Counted from the stretch's first letter, positions 34,935 to 45,092 are shown. The stretch: DNA of 50,096 nucleotides from a virus (IMGVR_UViG_3300042115_000030:1-50096), one strand, 5' to 3'. Translations and numbers: made by a program. Notes: generated by a model not told the origin, from the sequence alone.

Positions 34935-37643
34935 TCAGGATGGCGGGAAGTTGTCGTCGTCTGCGTACATCCGGGGATCGTAGTTCACCGCCGTAACGCT
35001 GCACGACCTCGTGCCGCTCGGCTTCACTTCAGTGATCAGCGCGGGGAAGCACCACGTCGATTCATGCCCGAACTGGATGATCGGCGGGGTATCGATTTGC
35101 CCTGACAAATCCGGTACGAAGTCCAGGGTTGGGATAGTAAACGTGTAATCGTCTACGCGAGTCGCATTGTATGGCCCTGAAGCGCTACCGTCCAAACGGC
35201 GCACAACGACTTTGTAGATTCCAGGTACTGACCAGTCGAGTGGCTGCGACGATTCCAGCGTGACCGGTGGACCCGCGGTGTACCCGACGACTTCCGCACT
35301 CTGCCCATACCCTGGCGTCGCAACGCCAAGCGCTACATAGTCGAAGTAAGCGCTGTTCAACGCGTCCAGTTCCGTTCTGAAGCTGTATTGGCGCTGCCGG
35401 TAGATATGACCGCGGCGGCGGCGCATACCCCACTGCCACGCTTTGGTGCGGTTGCCGACACCTTCCAGTTTCAGCTTCTCGACTCGCTCTCCGGCGTCGC
35501 CGGATAAACGGCATTCGACTGTCTCGTCTTGCTTCGTAACATGGTCGTAATACTCCACGTCCACGCCGTCGAAGTCGTCCGGCTGATCCGGCATGGTGAA
35601 CTCATAGGACAAGGGCTCTAACATGACGTGCGGGTTGTAGACGTGATCAAAGGAAGGTCCACGGGGTTCGTCGCGGACCGGGACGAGTAGGCCGCGATCG
35701 ATCGTCAGTTCCGAGAAGCCGACACTCAGCGCGTCCAGGAGGTTCGACTTAACGGTCTTCGAATCCATGACGATGCGGTCGTAGGTGTCGCCGCGCGGCG
35801 TCCAGCGGGTCGACTCAAGCCGATCCAGCTCGACCAGGTCGATGTCAGCGGTGTCCGAGTACCCTACGTTACGGATGATGTGCCCTACCGCCGCGGAGAT
35901 CTCACGGGTAGGTTCAGGGTCTTGCCATACGCCGCCACGGAGTACCGGCAGAATCCGGGTGCAGGCCAGGTTCACCAGGCTTTCGCTTTGCGACGAGATG
36001 CGGTCACCGCCACGGATGTCGCAGGTCATGACCGTCATACCGGGATAGCTACCCGGGGAAGATGTTTGAACGAGGCCTTTTAGTCGAAGCCACATTGTGA
36101 CGTCATGGATCTCCTCCGGGCGCAGACTGCCCTGCGGGATATTCAGCTTCTTCATTCGGCATTCAGGCCGCATCGAGTAAGGCAAAGCTACTCGGTGGGA
36201 CTTGCCGATGGCGTCAAGCGAGTTGTTGATCGTGAAAAACGTGGCCGCCGTCCACGCGCCGCCGATTGCCATGTCGCGATATTCAAAAGAGTAGTTCGCT
36301 TGGATGAAGATGTATTCGCCCTGCGACCCAAGACCGACGATGCCGCTCGGGAAGAACATGTCGAACTCGATATCGGTAACGACTTCACCTTCAGGACACG
36401 CCGGGAACGGGCCGCGATAACCACCCTGCAGGTTAGAGCTGTCCAGTCGGACTTGCGCTACGTTGGACGAAAGGCTATCCCACCCTGGCCAGTCGTCGTC
36501 ATCTGCACCACCGGCGGTAAGCCGCTTAACTTGAAGCGCTTGAGCCGCGTAGCTCAGGATGCGGAACCGGAAGCCGCGATAAGACATGCCCATAACCACC
36601 GGCCCGATGACCAGGCCGACGCCTGGCGCGCCACCTTCATAGTCCAGTTCCAGCGTCGTCGCCGTCACGTCGCTTACGACATAAAATCCTTCGTTGTCAC
36701 CGATGATCTGGATCTCGTCACCGATCACGAAGTTGAACTGGGCGATAGGCCCGTTGATTACGTCGCGACCCCCCGTACCAGTGCCATCGTCAATGGTGAA
36801 GCTGTAAGGCGCTACTGGGTTGATTAGCGTTCCTGCTACCCAGTCAGCAGGGAACGTGCCGGCGCCTACGGGGATACCTACCACGTCGCCGTTAAACGTG
36901 AAGACAGACGCTGAGGCCGATGCGGTCAAGGTAGTTTCTACCGTCAGTTCCAATCCGGCAGCCCCGGTGTTACTGGCCCCCACTTCAGGCGCCGTGTACC
37001 AGAAAAAGTGCGCCGGTTCGGAGGAGATATCTGCCCCCGGCGCGTGGATCGTGAATGAAGCATCCGCGCCGAGGGATAGAAGCGGCGTCTGTCCGGTCTT
37101 TACGTCTTCAAGGTCGATCTGGTACGAACCCTGGCCGACACCCAAGCACATCTCAGTGCGGGGCTCGCGAAGGCTAGCAAAGTACGCCCGGGGCGGTATC
37201 AGGTAATCCGGGAAGCGCTGTGGGTTGTAGCCGAAAAGCTCTGGCCGCACGTCGTTAATCTTGACCTTGTTGCCCTTACTGCTCCCCTGATCCAGCGGGT
37301 TGCCGCCAGTAGAGCGCGACGCGCTGATGCCGGGGATTTTAGGCGTAAGCAAGGCGATAGCGGCAGTGGCCGCGAAGATCAGCGCGAAGGTAATCGTGAA
37401 AGGGTCCGTGCCTTTCGGCTCCCGGTAGATTTCGACTTTATCTTCGGCTGAGATTCGGGTTGTCTTCCACTGGCGCGGCAAAAGGCGTTCGCCGTTCACG
37501 TAGAGGCTGATCGCCAGCTTACCCAAATCTATATCGCGGGAAATACCATGGCGGTACAGCCACTCGGCCATCGTCTGCGGCTTACGGATTTTGTAGGTCT
37601 CTTTGCCTTCGTCCGACAAGCGACTGGCGTAAATCTCGATCAT
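34935..37643 (-). CDS. Tail tip/central fibre protein, lambda J-like
   Basis: 902 residues from the ATG at 37643. N-terminal MIEIYASRLSDEGKETYKIR, a hydrophobic segment (FTITFALIFAATAAIALLTP) and then PRAYFASLREPRTEMCLGVG typical of J/TipA-type tail proteins. The middle (ESTRWTPRGDTYDRIVMDSK, ..LLDALSVGFSELTIDRG) and QPDDFDGVDVEYYD continue the phage-tail tip pattern. It caps the tail below the tape measure and attaches to the receptor, acting with the upstream NlpC/P60 and DUF1833 proteins. Overlaps the NlpC/P60 gene by 4 bp. Confidence 0.88.
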   Translation of the reverse strand: MIEIYASRLSDEGKETYKIRKPQTMAEWLYRHGISRDIDLGKLAISLYVNGERLLPRQWKTTRISAEDKVEIYREPKGTDPFTITFALIFAATAAIALLTPKIPGISASRSTGGNPLDQGSSKGNKVKINDVRPELFGYNPQRFPDYLIPPRAYFASLREPRTEMCLGVGQGSYQIDLEDVKTGQTPLLSLGADASFTIHAPGADISSEPAHFFWYTAPEVGASNTGAAGLELTVETTLTASASASVFTFNGDVVGIPVGAGTFPADWVAGTLINPVAPYSFTIDDGTGTGGRDVINGPIAQFNFVIGDEIQIIGDNEGFYVVSDVTATTLELDYEGGAPGVGLVIGPVVMGMSYRGFRFRILSYAAQALQVKRLTAGGADDDDWPGWDSLSSNVAQVRLDSSNLQGGYRGPFPACPEGEVVTDIEFDMFFPSGIVGLGSQGEYIFIQANYSFEYRDMAIGGAWTAATFFTINNSLDAIGKSHRVALPYSMRPECRMKKLNIPQGSLRPEEIHDVTMWLRLKGLVQTSSPGSYPGMTVMTCDIRGGDRISSQSESLVNLACTRILPVLRGGVWQDPEPTREISAAVGHIIRNVGYSDTADIDLVELDRLESTRWTPRGDTYDRIVMDSKTVKSNLLDALSVGFSELTIDRGLLVPVRDEPRGPSFDHVYNPHVMLEPLSYEFTMPDQPDDFDGVDVEYYDHVTKQDETVECRLSGDAGERVEKLKLEGVGNRTKAWQWGMRRRRGHIYRQRQYSFRTELDALNSAYFDYVALGVATPGYGQSAEVVGYTAGPPVTLESSQPLDWSVPGIYKVVVRRLDGSASGPYNATRVDDYTFTIPTLDFVPDLSGQIDTPPIIQFGHESTWCFPALITEVKPSGTRSCSVTAVNYDPRMYADDDNFPPS

Positions 37644-38035
37644 GGTTTGTCCCGGTGAAAAGTAACCGTTGAGTGATCCCGCAGCCAGCGGTGCAGGGGG
37701 AGACAGCGCGGCCCCCTGGCCGGATTGATCTCCAGAATCCGCAGGCCATCCGGCGACTCTACCACTAGTGCAACGTGTGTGCAGATGCGTCCGATCATTA
37801 CCGAAGCGATGGCGCCCGGCTCCGGATCGCACAACTCCATCTGAGAGGATTCGGCTTCGTAGGCACGGGTGAACTCTCGCGGATCTGTGTTGCGCAAGCT
37901 TCCGTATTCGGCCAGGAGCCGCTTTCCTAGTTCCGCGTGCCGGACGTGCCGGACGAGGCCCCAGCAATCGTAAAGGTGCGGTCCCCTGGCACCGTCCTCG
38001 TACGCGCATGAGAGGTACTTATTCACGAAGTCCAT
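37640..38035 (-). CDS. NlpC/P60 family tail peptidase
   Basis: 131 residues from the ATG at 38035. LYDCWGLVRHVRHAELG supplies the catalytic Cys24, RICTHVALVVE the His87, and RILEINP the third polar residue. This cysteine peptidase domain is common at the tail tip (lambda K homologues), where it may cut peptidoglycan during DNA entry. It overlaps the DUF1833 gene and the J-like gene, the usual order. Confidence 0.85.
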   Translation of the reverse strand: MDFVNKYLSCAYEDGARGPHLYDCWGLVRHVRHAELGKRLLAEYGSLRNTDPREFTRAYEAESSQMELCDPEPGAIASVMIGRICTHVALVVESPDGLRILEINPARGPRCLPLHRWLRDHSTVTFHRDKP

Positions 38036-38529
38036 CACAGATACCTGAGTGCCGGTGCGAAGGTCGTAGTGTACAACGCTCGCGGCCAAGCGACACCGAT
38101 CATGTTGTAATACCCGGTTTGCAACTGCGCCTCTTGCCCCTGGATGGAACCGGACAGCAACGTCAGGAAGTAAGGCCTTTCCGCCGGGGCGGATAGGTTG
38201 GTGTTCAGATACGTCCGGTAAACGGCGGTGACCCGGGCATTCGCGGAGATGGCCGCGTCGATTAGGCGTGACGCTTCGCCGGTCGTGTTGTCTACCGCGA
38301 AGGCCAGGGTTTGGTTCCCCTTGTTGTTCTTAGCGGCCAGGGCGATGTCAATGTTAGCCCCGATGAACGTAACGGTGCGCGCGTCTTCCGTGACTGCCAT
38401 TACGTCCTCGAAACCGTTGCAGATGAACACAGGTTCGGCCCATGCGTCGCAGTTAAGCTCAAGCGTCCTGATGATCGCATCAAGACGCCCGTTTGCCCCT
38501 GCGTTTACCTCAGCGAGGATTTGGCTCAT
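38035..38529 (-). CDS. DUF1833 tail protein
   Basis: 164 residues. ILAEVNAGANGRLDAIIRTL, RTVTFIGANIDIALAAKNNK, ANARVTAVYRTYLNTNLSAP and LQTGYYNMIGVAWPRALYTT belong to the DUF1833 family, located in siphophages directly before the NlpC/P60 gene (lambda L position). Likely tail-tip component. TGATG overlap with the spike gene. Confidence 0.8.
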   Translation of the reverse strand: MSQILAEVNAGANGRLDAIIRTLELNCDAWAEPVFICNGFEDVMAVTEDARTVTFIGANIDIALAAKNNKGNQTLAFAVDNTTGEASRLIDAAISANARVTAVYRTYLNTNLSAPAERPYFLTLLSGSIQGQEAQLQTGYYNMIGVAWPRALYTTTFAPALRYL

Positions 38530-40568
38530 CAGATGATCATATCCAACGGGGTCATGATTACGCGGCAGCTCAGCAGGTTTCGGTTCGTTGTCCCGTTATG
38601 CTTGATGTTGAGCTGCCAGTAGGAATCTGGCACCCCGTAAACGTCTGCGGTGAAGTGGATGCTGTCACCGAACGGGTTCGCCTTCCCATCATAGCCGTAA
38701 ATGGCACTCACGCCTTTCCAGCGAGTGCCTCCAGAGTCCTGAAGCTGGACGGTGATCGCCTTGGCGAGGCTATCGCCGGCGTCGAGTACTGCTTCGACTT
38801 CGATCCGCATCTTGGAACAGCCGTTCGGCATGATCAGACGGCTCGGCGTGGCGGCCACGAAGGCGCCCAGTACCGCGTCATACTCCGGCGTTGTGCCGAA
38901 AGAAATGATGTTGTTCGCCGAACCGTTAACCATGGCTGGTGTGCCGAGCGTTGCGACTCGGGTGTTCCGGCCTTGAATCAAGTATTTGTACATCTCATTC
39001 GGCAGCATCGGACGCGTAGGCGAGAACGCCCGAACGTTGGTGATGATGTCGCTGATGTCATATTTGAAGTACTCCGTAGCCGACCGACCGGTAGCCGTTT
39101 CGAAGGCCGCGTAGTACGCCGGCAGATCTAGGGAAGACAGGTTGCGGACGATGGGGCTGCTGACCGTACCGCTGAACCCACCGATGTTCATCCGCTGCGG
39201 CGCCTGGCCCTGAAGGCCGACGATGCAGGCCGTGGTGTCCGCGTCTGGGCCGCAGAAAACCAGTCCGCCGCGAATGGTGACTTCGGTCGTGTTCCATGGC
39301 AGCGCTGTATCCAACACGGCCAGGTGGTCCACGATCCTCATACCCGCAAACTCGCCGCCGTAACGGACGTCATGCGAGATAAAGGAGCCCCAATTGTCGA
39401 CCCAACGAATGTTAGCTGGGCGGTCTACGCCGAAGGTACCGACATCCGGGATAAAGAACCCTCGGTTGAAGAACAAGCGGGTCTGCGCGTCTAGGTCCGT
39501 AGCCGAAGCGCCTTTATTGTTGAATTGCGCGGTGCTGGCAGTCAGGTTGGTTACGCTCGGCTGCACCCAAGCATCGTTGACGACCATGGAGTCGCAGCAG
39601 TTGTCCATAACCTTGTTATTCGATACCCAACGACAGTGGTTGAGCACCGCATTGCAGGACATGTGGGTGAAGGTGCCACCAGTGGCGAACGTCTTGATCG
39701 AGTAGCTGCGCGAAAGGAAAAACTGACAGTAGTCGACCTTGATCATTGAAGAGTTGATGTTCGCGTTCGAGAATACCAGATGGTGCCGGCCGCCGACGAA
39801 CTGAACGCCGGTCATCTCGAACTGGTACTGATCGACAACGAAGCCGTCGGTATCGTTGTCGATCTCTTTGATGATCGCATTATCGCCAACGATTTTGGTA
39901 TATGGCCCCCAGGGGATCGCGCCGTTTTTCAGGTACGTGCCCGGCGGGATGTATGCAGTCGGGAAGGTACCGGTATAAGACGAAGTCAGCGGTCCCGAAG
40001 CGGTAGGCCCCGACTGGCGTACAGAGTCCAGATAGGCCGCAAAGGCAATCAAGCCGGCGGTATCGTCTGCCACGCCGTCGCCCACGCAGTTAAACGGGGC
40101 GTCCTTGCAGCTGACGTGTTCGCCCAGTTTATCGAACAGCGTCCGGTTACCGAAACCGATTATGGTAGTGCCGTTGGAAGCCGCCAGGGCTGCACGCAAT
40201 GAAGCATCACCGGTCGATACGAACTTCGGCTGATCGATTACCCAGTTGTCAACGGTCGTGTACGGGAGCGCTAGTTCAGGCCCTGGGCGCCAGTATTCGC
40301 CATCCTTAGACATGATCTGGTTAGGGCGCGTAAAGGTCAGCTCGCCCACGTCGTCATAGTCGCCGATGAATTCGTACCCGCTCGCCAACAGGAAGTTTTC
40401 AAAGTCGAGCTCGATCCCCGCCCACGACTTACGGACGTTGCCGAATCGGTCGACCCAAGTTACTGGCGTGCCGTTTACCGCGTCGTCCAGGTTGGAGGCG
40501 TTGTTGTACAACACCTTGACTTCGGTCGACCCGAGCGGGAACTGTGTGGTTGGGTACGTGTTCGCCAT
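38529..40568 (-). CDS. Tail spike with pectate-lyase-like beta-helix
   Basis: 679 residues. The N-terminus TQFPLGSTEVKVLYNNASNL, DDAVNGTPVTWVDRFGNVRK with TWAG-type SWAGIE is the conserved virion-attachment part shared by many tail spikes. From residue 150, CVGDGVADDTAGLIAFAAYL is the GDG-x-x-DDT start of a pectate-lyase-like beta-helix, followed by many short strands (..FVVDQYQFEMTGVQFVGGR). The C-terminal 150 residues are beta-sandwich-like. It likely binds or cleaves surface polysaccharide. The catalytic acids cannot be named from the sequence alone. Confidence 0.85.
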   Translation of the reverse strand: MANTYPTTQFPLGSTEVKVLYNNASNLDDAVNGTPVTWVDRFGNVRKSWAGIELDFENFLLASGYEFIGDYDDVGELTFTRPNQIMSKDGEYWRPGPELALPYTTVDNWVIDQPKFVSTGDASLRAALAASNGTTIIGFGNRTLFDKLGEHVSCKDAPFNCVGDGVADDTAGLIAFAAYLDSVRQSGPTASGPLTSSYTGTFPTAYIPPGTYLKNGAIPWGPYTKIVGDNAIIKEIDNDTDGFVVDQYQFEMTGVQFVGGRHHLVFSNANINSSMIKVDYCQFFLSRSYSIKTFATGGTFTHMSCNAVLNHCRWVSNNKVMDNCCDSMVVNDAWVQPSVTNLTASTAQFNNKGASATDLDAQTRLFFNRGFFIPDVGTFGVDRPANIRWVDNWGSFISHDVRYGGEFAGMRIVDHLAVLDTALPWNTTEVTIRGGLVFCGPDADTTACIVGLQGQAPQRMNIGGFSGTVSSPIVRNLSSLDLPAYYAAFETATGRSATEYFKYDISDIITNVRAFSPTRPMLPNEMYKYLIQGRNTRVATLGTPAMVNGSANNIISFGTTPEYDAVLGAFVAATPSRLIMPNGCSKMRIEVEAVLDAGDSLAKAITVQLQDSGGTRWKGVSAIYGYDGKANPFGDSIHFTADVYGVPDSYWQLNIKHNGTTNRNLLSCRVIMTPLDMII

Positions 40569-40852
40569 TACGCGGCCCCTTCAGTGAATCGGCTTTTCAG
40601 CAGAGCATGACATTCCTTGATGAAGTCGATTTCTTCCTGCGGCAATGCAGGCATCGGCGGTTCCATCACGGCCAAGTGGGCGTTAACGGCGGCCATCTGC
40701 TGCTGTACATCGCCGGTAAGCTCGACGGCTGTGCGGTGCCACTGGCAGGACAATTCTACATCGTCCTCTACCAACAGGAGTCCGAGTCTAATCTGGAGAA
40801 GACCCGAGCGATGCAGTTCGGGTTGGTCCAATACTGTTTTTCTGTAAATCAT
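40568..40852 (-). CDS. Small tail-module hypothetical protein
   Basis: 94 residues, MIYRKTVLDQPELHRSGLLQ, DVELSCQWHRTAVELTGDVQ, ending in QEEIDFIKECHALLKSRFTE. Helical C-terminus. Between a fibre gene and the spike gene, with TAATG overlap to the spike. Perhaps an adaptor or assembly factor for one of them. Confidence 0.5.
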   Translation of the reverse strand: MIYRKTVLDQPELHRSGLLQIRLGLLLVEDDVELSCQWHRTAVELTGDVQQQMAAVNAHLAVMEPPMPALPQEEIDFIKECHALLKSRFTEGAA

Positions 40853-40862
40853 TGGTAGCCCC

Positions 40863-41768
40863 TTATGCGGACGGGAAGTGACCAGTTAGGAAAATGCTTT
40901 TCTGCACGCCACTCGCGGCATTAGCCTGCGTTAGCGACGCCGCAGTGCCTGCAGCAACGTTCATCACTTCAAGCAAAATGTTGGACGAACTTACCATCGC
41001 AACGATCTGCGGGGTAGCGACAGCCGATACTACGCCTGTCCATCGCGAGAGGGCGACCGCAGGTATACCGCTAGCGGGCGCGAGTGGCAGACCGCTAATA
41101 CGAAGCGAACCTGTCGCTGTCGTGAAAGTAAATGTCGAAGTAGTGACGGTTGCGTCGAACATGTACGCACGCCCGATCTTCGTGTAGCGGCCACTTTGGG
41201 TGCTGTAAACAACACTGAGATCCCCCGGTGTGGCGAAACTAATCGTCGGTGTCCAGGTCCCTTCCTCGTAATCGTCCAGGGTGTTGGGGTCCGCCGAAGG
41301 GATTTGCGTAGCAGGGAACGCTGCCTGCCCTCCGGTAAGACTCAGCAGGCCGGATACCGTCGGGGTGACCAGAGTCAGTGCGTCCGGCAGGGTCAGCGTC
41401 GGGTTCCCGGAAACGCCGTCACCGTTAGATACGGTGACCTTGTTGGTCGTGCCGGTAAGCGTTCGAGCGGCAGCAGTGCCTGCGCCCGTGCGAGCCAACA
41501 GGCCCGCGGTGCCGATCCCCGCCAGGGCGGCTAGATCGGTATCATAAGCTTGGACATCTGTGCCGATCGTAACGCCAAGCGCGGTGCGCGCATTCGCTGG
41601 CGTGGAGGACGCAAGGAAGGTACGGATAAACGTTTGCCACGCGCTGAGAATCGCCGTGCGAAGCTGGGCGCGGGTTTGCTTACGGCTCTGGACGGCTTGA
41701 ACGACTAGATAGAGATCGTCCTCTGTGCCTGCGCCGGCAACTGGCTGCTCTGTTAGTTTTCCAGCCAT
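40863..41768 (-). CDS. Tail fibre-like protein
   Basis: 301 residues. LTEQPVAGAGTEDDLYLVVQ, KQTRAQLRTAILSAWQTFIR, ANARTALGVTIGTDVQAYDT and LAALAGIGTAGLLARTG are typical of N-terminal and shaft regions of phage tail fibres. The C-terminus (EEGTWTPTISFATPGDLSV, ..GRYTKIGRAYMFDATVT) resembles a fibre tip with receptor-binding strands. It is located before the spike gene. Confidence 0.75.
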   Translation of the reverse strand: MAGKLTEQPVAGAGTEDDLYLVVQAVQSRKQTRAQLRTAILSAWQTFIRTFLASSTPANARTALGVTIGTDVQAYDTDLAALAGIGTAGLLARTGAGTAAARTLTGTTNKVTVSNGDGVSGNPTLTLPDALTLVTPTVSGLLSLTGGQAAFPATQIPSADPNTLDDYEEGTWTPTISFATPGDLSVVYSTQSGRYTKIGRAYMFDATVTTSTFTFTTATGSLRISGLPLAPASGIPAVALSRWTGVVSAVATPQIVAMVSSSNILLEVMNVAAGTAASLTQANAASGVQKSIFLTGHFPSA

Positions 41769-42310
41769 TAGGAGTTCTCCAGATAAAAAGGTGAGCCGTC
41801 TTCGAGAAGCATTGGTGTGCCGTCCTCAAGCAACATTTGAACAACAGAGCCTTGATCGAACAAAGGCCATTCGCGGTTCATCGCGTAGTCAAAAATCTCC
41901 GGGTTCAGCACAAACGATGGTAGCAATTCGGCCCACCCTGGCGGCAATAATGGTCTGTTACGCAATTCGCACGTAGTTCGGTAGCGCCAAAGGAATTTCC
42001 CGGTTAGCTCACCGCCCACGGGCACTTCGGTAAACCGGATCTCGTGTTCGTTATACCCCATCGGGCTGAGAAGCGTCATCATGAACCAGCCGGCGCCTAC
42101 GACCTGTGCGGCCCACGCTTCAAACAACATGGCCTGGGGTCCCGTCATGACCCAGCTAAGCGACACCATGGCCGGAGCGTTAGGAAACTCTATCCGCTGC
42201 CGGGCGCGGCCGCTATCCATCGGCGTACGCCGGATATTATTGACCGGCGTAAACCCGTAGTTCTCCCTCAGCGGGCAGGGCAGCCCTTCCGGGTAGACTG
42301 GAATCGCCAT
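41768..42310 (-). CDS. Minor tail protein
   Basis: 180 residues. VYPEGLPCPLRENYGFTPVN, GRARQRIEFPNAPAMVSLSW and GWFMMTLLSPMGYNEHEIRF are found in a family of phage proteins just downstream of the tape measure. Probably a distal tail ring component. The C-terminus contains tandem MLLEDGTP/MLLEDGSP, a short repeat. TAATG overlaps on both sides. Confidence 0.65.
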   Translation of the reverse strand: MAIPVYPEGLPCPLRENYGFTPVNNIRRTPMDSGRARQRIEFPNAPAMVSLSWVMTGPQAMLFEAWAAQVVGAGWFMMTLLSPMGYNEHEIRFTEVPVGGELTGKFLWRYRTTCELRNRPLLPPGWAELLPSFVLNPEIFDYAMNREWPLFDQGSVVQMLLEDGTPMLLEDGSPFYLENS

Positions 42311-45090
42311 TAACGCCCCACGCCTTGCAAGCCGGTTTTGCGGTTGAGTGCTTCCATCACATCGTCATCCGAATAGAGTTTGGCGATCCACAGGTCGATA
42401 AATTTCTGACCGTCCTCTTCGCGCGTCTCTTGCTGCCCGGCGCGCGATGCGTCTTCGATCAAGTTTACCGTAGTGTTGCCCGTCCCGGTTGGGGTTTTCA
42501 TATCGTTTAGCGTTTTGTCCAGCTTAGCGCTGGTCTGCGCTGTGGTCACGCGTTCGCCTTTCTGAAGCAGCCATGTGCCAGTTTGCGGTACAGAATCGAT
42601 GCCGTCGTGAGCCATACCGGCGAGCCCCGCGATCTGCGAGGACAGTCCGCCGGCGAAGGCCAGGGCAGAGGCAGCGGCTGCCGGCGCGGCGAGCGGCCCG
42701 ACAACGGGGATCGCAGCAGTGGACGAGAACGCGTTAAGGCCGGCGGAGATTGCTTGCGCCGCAGCGTACTGGATAAGCATTTTCAAAGCAGTTTGCGCGA
42801 AGCTGGCGGCCAGGTCTTGGAACGACAATTTGCCGGTGGTCACAAAGTTGTACAGCGCGTCCGTCAAGCCGCTGAAAGCACCATCGAAAAGCGTTTGGGT
42901 TTGCGCGGCTACGTCCGTCGCTTCCGTCAGGTAATTGTTCCACGATTCAGAAGCGCCGAGGAAGAACGAACCGGACGCTTCGTCGACCTGATTGTAATAG
43001 TCCTGCTGCAGCACCAAACGGGCGGCCAGTGCTTCCTCTAAGATGTCGGTCTCTTGTTGATACAGGTCTTCGCTGATCTGCCCTTTGTTAAGCTGAGCGT
43101 TCAGCTTGTCGAGCTCGGACTGATACTCCTTGCGGATCGCCAAGTCTTCTTTCAACCGTTCGCGCAGCTTCTCGCCGGAGCCAAGTCCGGCCAGTTGCGA
43201 GTCAAGACCCTCCTGCGCACTCTGCAGCTTCGACGCTTGGTTCTCTTGGAACGCAGCCAGCTTGCCGGCTTCCTCCGTCGCCTGCTTACGCGCAGCGACT
43301 TCCTGCTCTAGTGCCACGTTGCGCTTTAGCTGGGCAGTGATCAGCGCTTCGCTCGCAAGGAGCGACTTCTGGTCAGCGGTTTGGATGTCCTTCGATTTGA
43401 TGTCGGCGATCTGTTGTTCAAAGCGCGCCAAGGCTTGCGCCTGGGTGCCGAGCTTTTCGCTGGTCTCCGACTGGAGTTGAAGCGCGGCGGCCTGCTGACG
43501 CAAGCTGTCGAGCATCTTCTGGCCGGCGTCTTCACGAACGGCTTTAACCTTCGGCGCAGCGGCGGCTTTGTACTGCTCTTCAGCGGCCTTACGCAACTGG
43601 GCGATCTGCGCTTCGCTGTACTGCACTCCCCGGGCGGCTGCCGCGGCGACCTGCTTATCGATCTCTGCGAAACGCTTGGCGAGCTTGTCAGTCTTCGGTG
43701 CCGTTTCGTCCAGGGACTTGTTCAACGCTTCAACAGCGGCAATGCCGCGTTTGTCCTGCGCAACAACGTTCGCCTGAACGGCGGCGCGCTTTCGGCTCTC
43801 TTCCTGCTGCACGAGCAAGTCGGTGATCTGCCTTTCCGTGGCTTCGCGTCGGAAGTCGTCGTTTGGGGTGGCGCCAAATCCGCTGCCCGGGGCGTTGTTG
43901 ATCGCGTCCGCGTTGGCGATGTCCTGCAGCCGGTCGTTCAGCACTTTGAGTTTCTGCTCGAGCGTAGACTCACGCCCGATGTCGAGGAACGCGTCCCACG
44001 CGTCCTTAGCCGCGTTCTTCACAGCCGTCCAGGCAGATTCGACGTATCCGAGGTTATCGCGTACACGGTCGGCACGGGTAGTCAGCGCCTCAGCGTAGGC
44101 CTGTTCGGCCAGGTTGGCGGCGCCCTGCGCATCGCCTTGGCGTTGCAGCGCTTCGATCTGCGCGTAGGTCGAAGCGGTCAAATAGTTCAGGGAGTCGTTC
44201 AACTCTTTTGAGAACTTGACCGGATCTTTCGCCAGTTTCTCGAAGTCCTTGACGGTTTCAGACGCAGCTTTGCCGGTGGCTTCCTGCATCTTCAACGCGG
44301 CGATAGCGATGCTGTCGAACGAGGATGCAGGGATCTTCCCGGAGGCTGCCAGTTGCGCCAAGACAGCGGCGGCCGCGCCGATAGTCCCTACGGACTGGCT
44401 GACCGCTTGCGCTTGACTGGCGAGCGCATCAGCGTTGGTGCCGGCGGCGTTGCCGCTAAGGATCAGCGCTTTGGTGAATGCAGTCGCTTCGTCGCTACCC
44501 TGCTTATAGGCCAGGGCGAGTACAGCAGCGGCAGCGGCAGCTACGGTGAAAGGGTTGACGAGGCCGAGGACGTAACCGCCGAGAGCTTTCGCCGCAGGGC
44601 CGATGCCGCCGAACATGTCCTTGAGCTGGCCGCCCTGTTGGAGCAGAACGGTAAGTGGGGCTTGCCCGGATTGGAGCGAGACGGCGATGTCAGTGAACTG
44701 TGCCGGCACGCCGCGCAAGTTGGCGGCGAGCTGCTTGGCCGACAGGCCGTTTGCATCCAGTTGCTTGGCGTTCTTACCGATCGCGGTACCGGTCTGCTCT
44801 ACGGCCTTGCGGGTTTCGTTGAGCTTGGCGAGGTACGCATTGTAGTCGTCGACAGGAAGGCGCCCCGCATCGCGGTGCGCTTTGAGCTGCTGCTCCATCT
44901 TGTCGAGGCGGGAATAAGCGGCGATGGTCGGGTCGATCTGCCCGACCAGTTTGTCCAGGGCGTTGCCTTGGCGCTGCGCTTCCTTGGTCGCAGAAGCCAA
45001 AGCGCGTTCGGCCTGATTCATACCGCGCTCGAAGCCTGCGGTATTAGCCACGAGATCAACAGTTAATTGCCCGAGGCTGCCTACCGCCAT
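42310..45090 (-). CDS. Tape measure protein
   Basis: 926 residues. Long helical coiled-coil sequence (FERGMNQAERALASATKEAQ, TLEQKLKVLNDRLQDIANAD, SEKLGTQAQALARFEQQIAD), an Ala/Gly hydrophobic segment near 180-200 (AAAAAAVLALAYKQ) and another near 800-860 (ISAGLNAFSSTAAIPVVGPL). From known ratios of about 0.15 nm per residue this implies a tail of roughly 140 nm. It sets tail length and is ejected ahead of DNA. The start lies 2 bp after the end of the frameshifted chaperone. Confidence 0.9.
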   Translation of the reverse strand: MAVGSLGQLTVDLVANTAGFERGMNQAERALASATKEAQRQGNALDKLVGQIDPTIAAYSRLDKMEQQLKAHRDAGRLPVDDYNAYLAKLNETRKAVEQTGTAIGKNAKQLDANGLSAKQLAANLRGVPAQFTDIAVSLQSGQAPLTVLLQQGGQLKDMFGGIGPAAKALGGYVLGLVNPFTVAAAAAAVLALAYKQGSDEATAFTKALILSGNAAGTNADALASQAQAVSQSVGTIGAAAAVLAQLAASGKIPASSFDSIAIAALKMQEATGKAASETVKDFEKLAKDPVKFSKELNDSLNYLTASTYAQIEALQRQGDAQGAANLAEQAYAEALTTRADRVRDNLGYVESAWTAVKNAAKDAWDAFLDIGRESTLEQKLKVLNDRLQDIANADAINNAPGSGFGATPNDDFRREATERQITDLLVQQEESRKRAAVQANVVAQDKRGIAAVEALNKSLDETAPKTDKLAKRFAEIDKQVAAAAARGVQYSEAQIAQLRKAAEEQYKAAAAPKVKAVREDAGQKMLDSLRQQAAALQLQSETSEKLGTQAQALARFEQQIADIKSKDIQTADQKSLLASEALITAQLKRNVALEQEVAARKQATEEAGKLAAFQENQASKLQSAQEGLDSQLAGLGSGEKLRERLKEDLAIRKEYQSELDKLNAQLNKGQISEDLYQQETDILEEALAARLVLQQDYYNQVDEASGSFFLGASESWNNYLTEATDVAAQTQTLFDGAFSGLTDALYNFVTTGKLSFQDLAASFAQTALKMLIQYAAAQAISAGLNAFSSTAAIPVVGPLAAPAAAASALAFAGGLSSQIAGLAGMAHDGIDSVPQTGTWLLQKGERVTTAQTSAKLDKTLNDMKTPTGTGNTTVNLIEDASRAGQQETREEDGQKFIDLWIAKLYSDDDVMEALNRKTGLQGVGR

Positions 45091-45092
45091 AG

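Noticed and set aside
34935-38009. Extension of the J-like frame to 38009 (about 120 more residues)
   Set aside because: The extra N-terminus is Arg/Pro-rich, lies over the NlpC/P60 gene and has no family match. The J-like protein begins at 37643 with a start overlapping the NlpC/P60 stop.
43381-44211. 276-residue + strand frame inside the tape measure gene
   Set aside because: Antisense to a strong coding region, Leu/Arg/Gly-rich as expected for a shadow frame.
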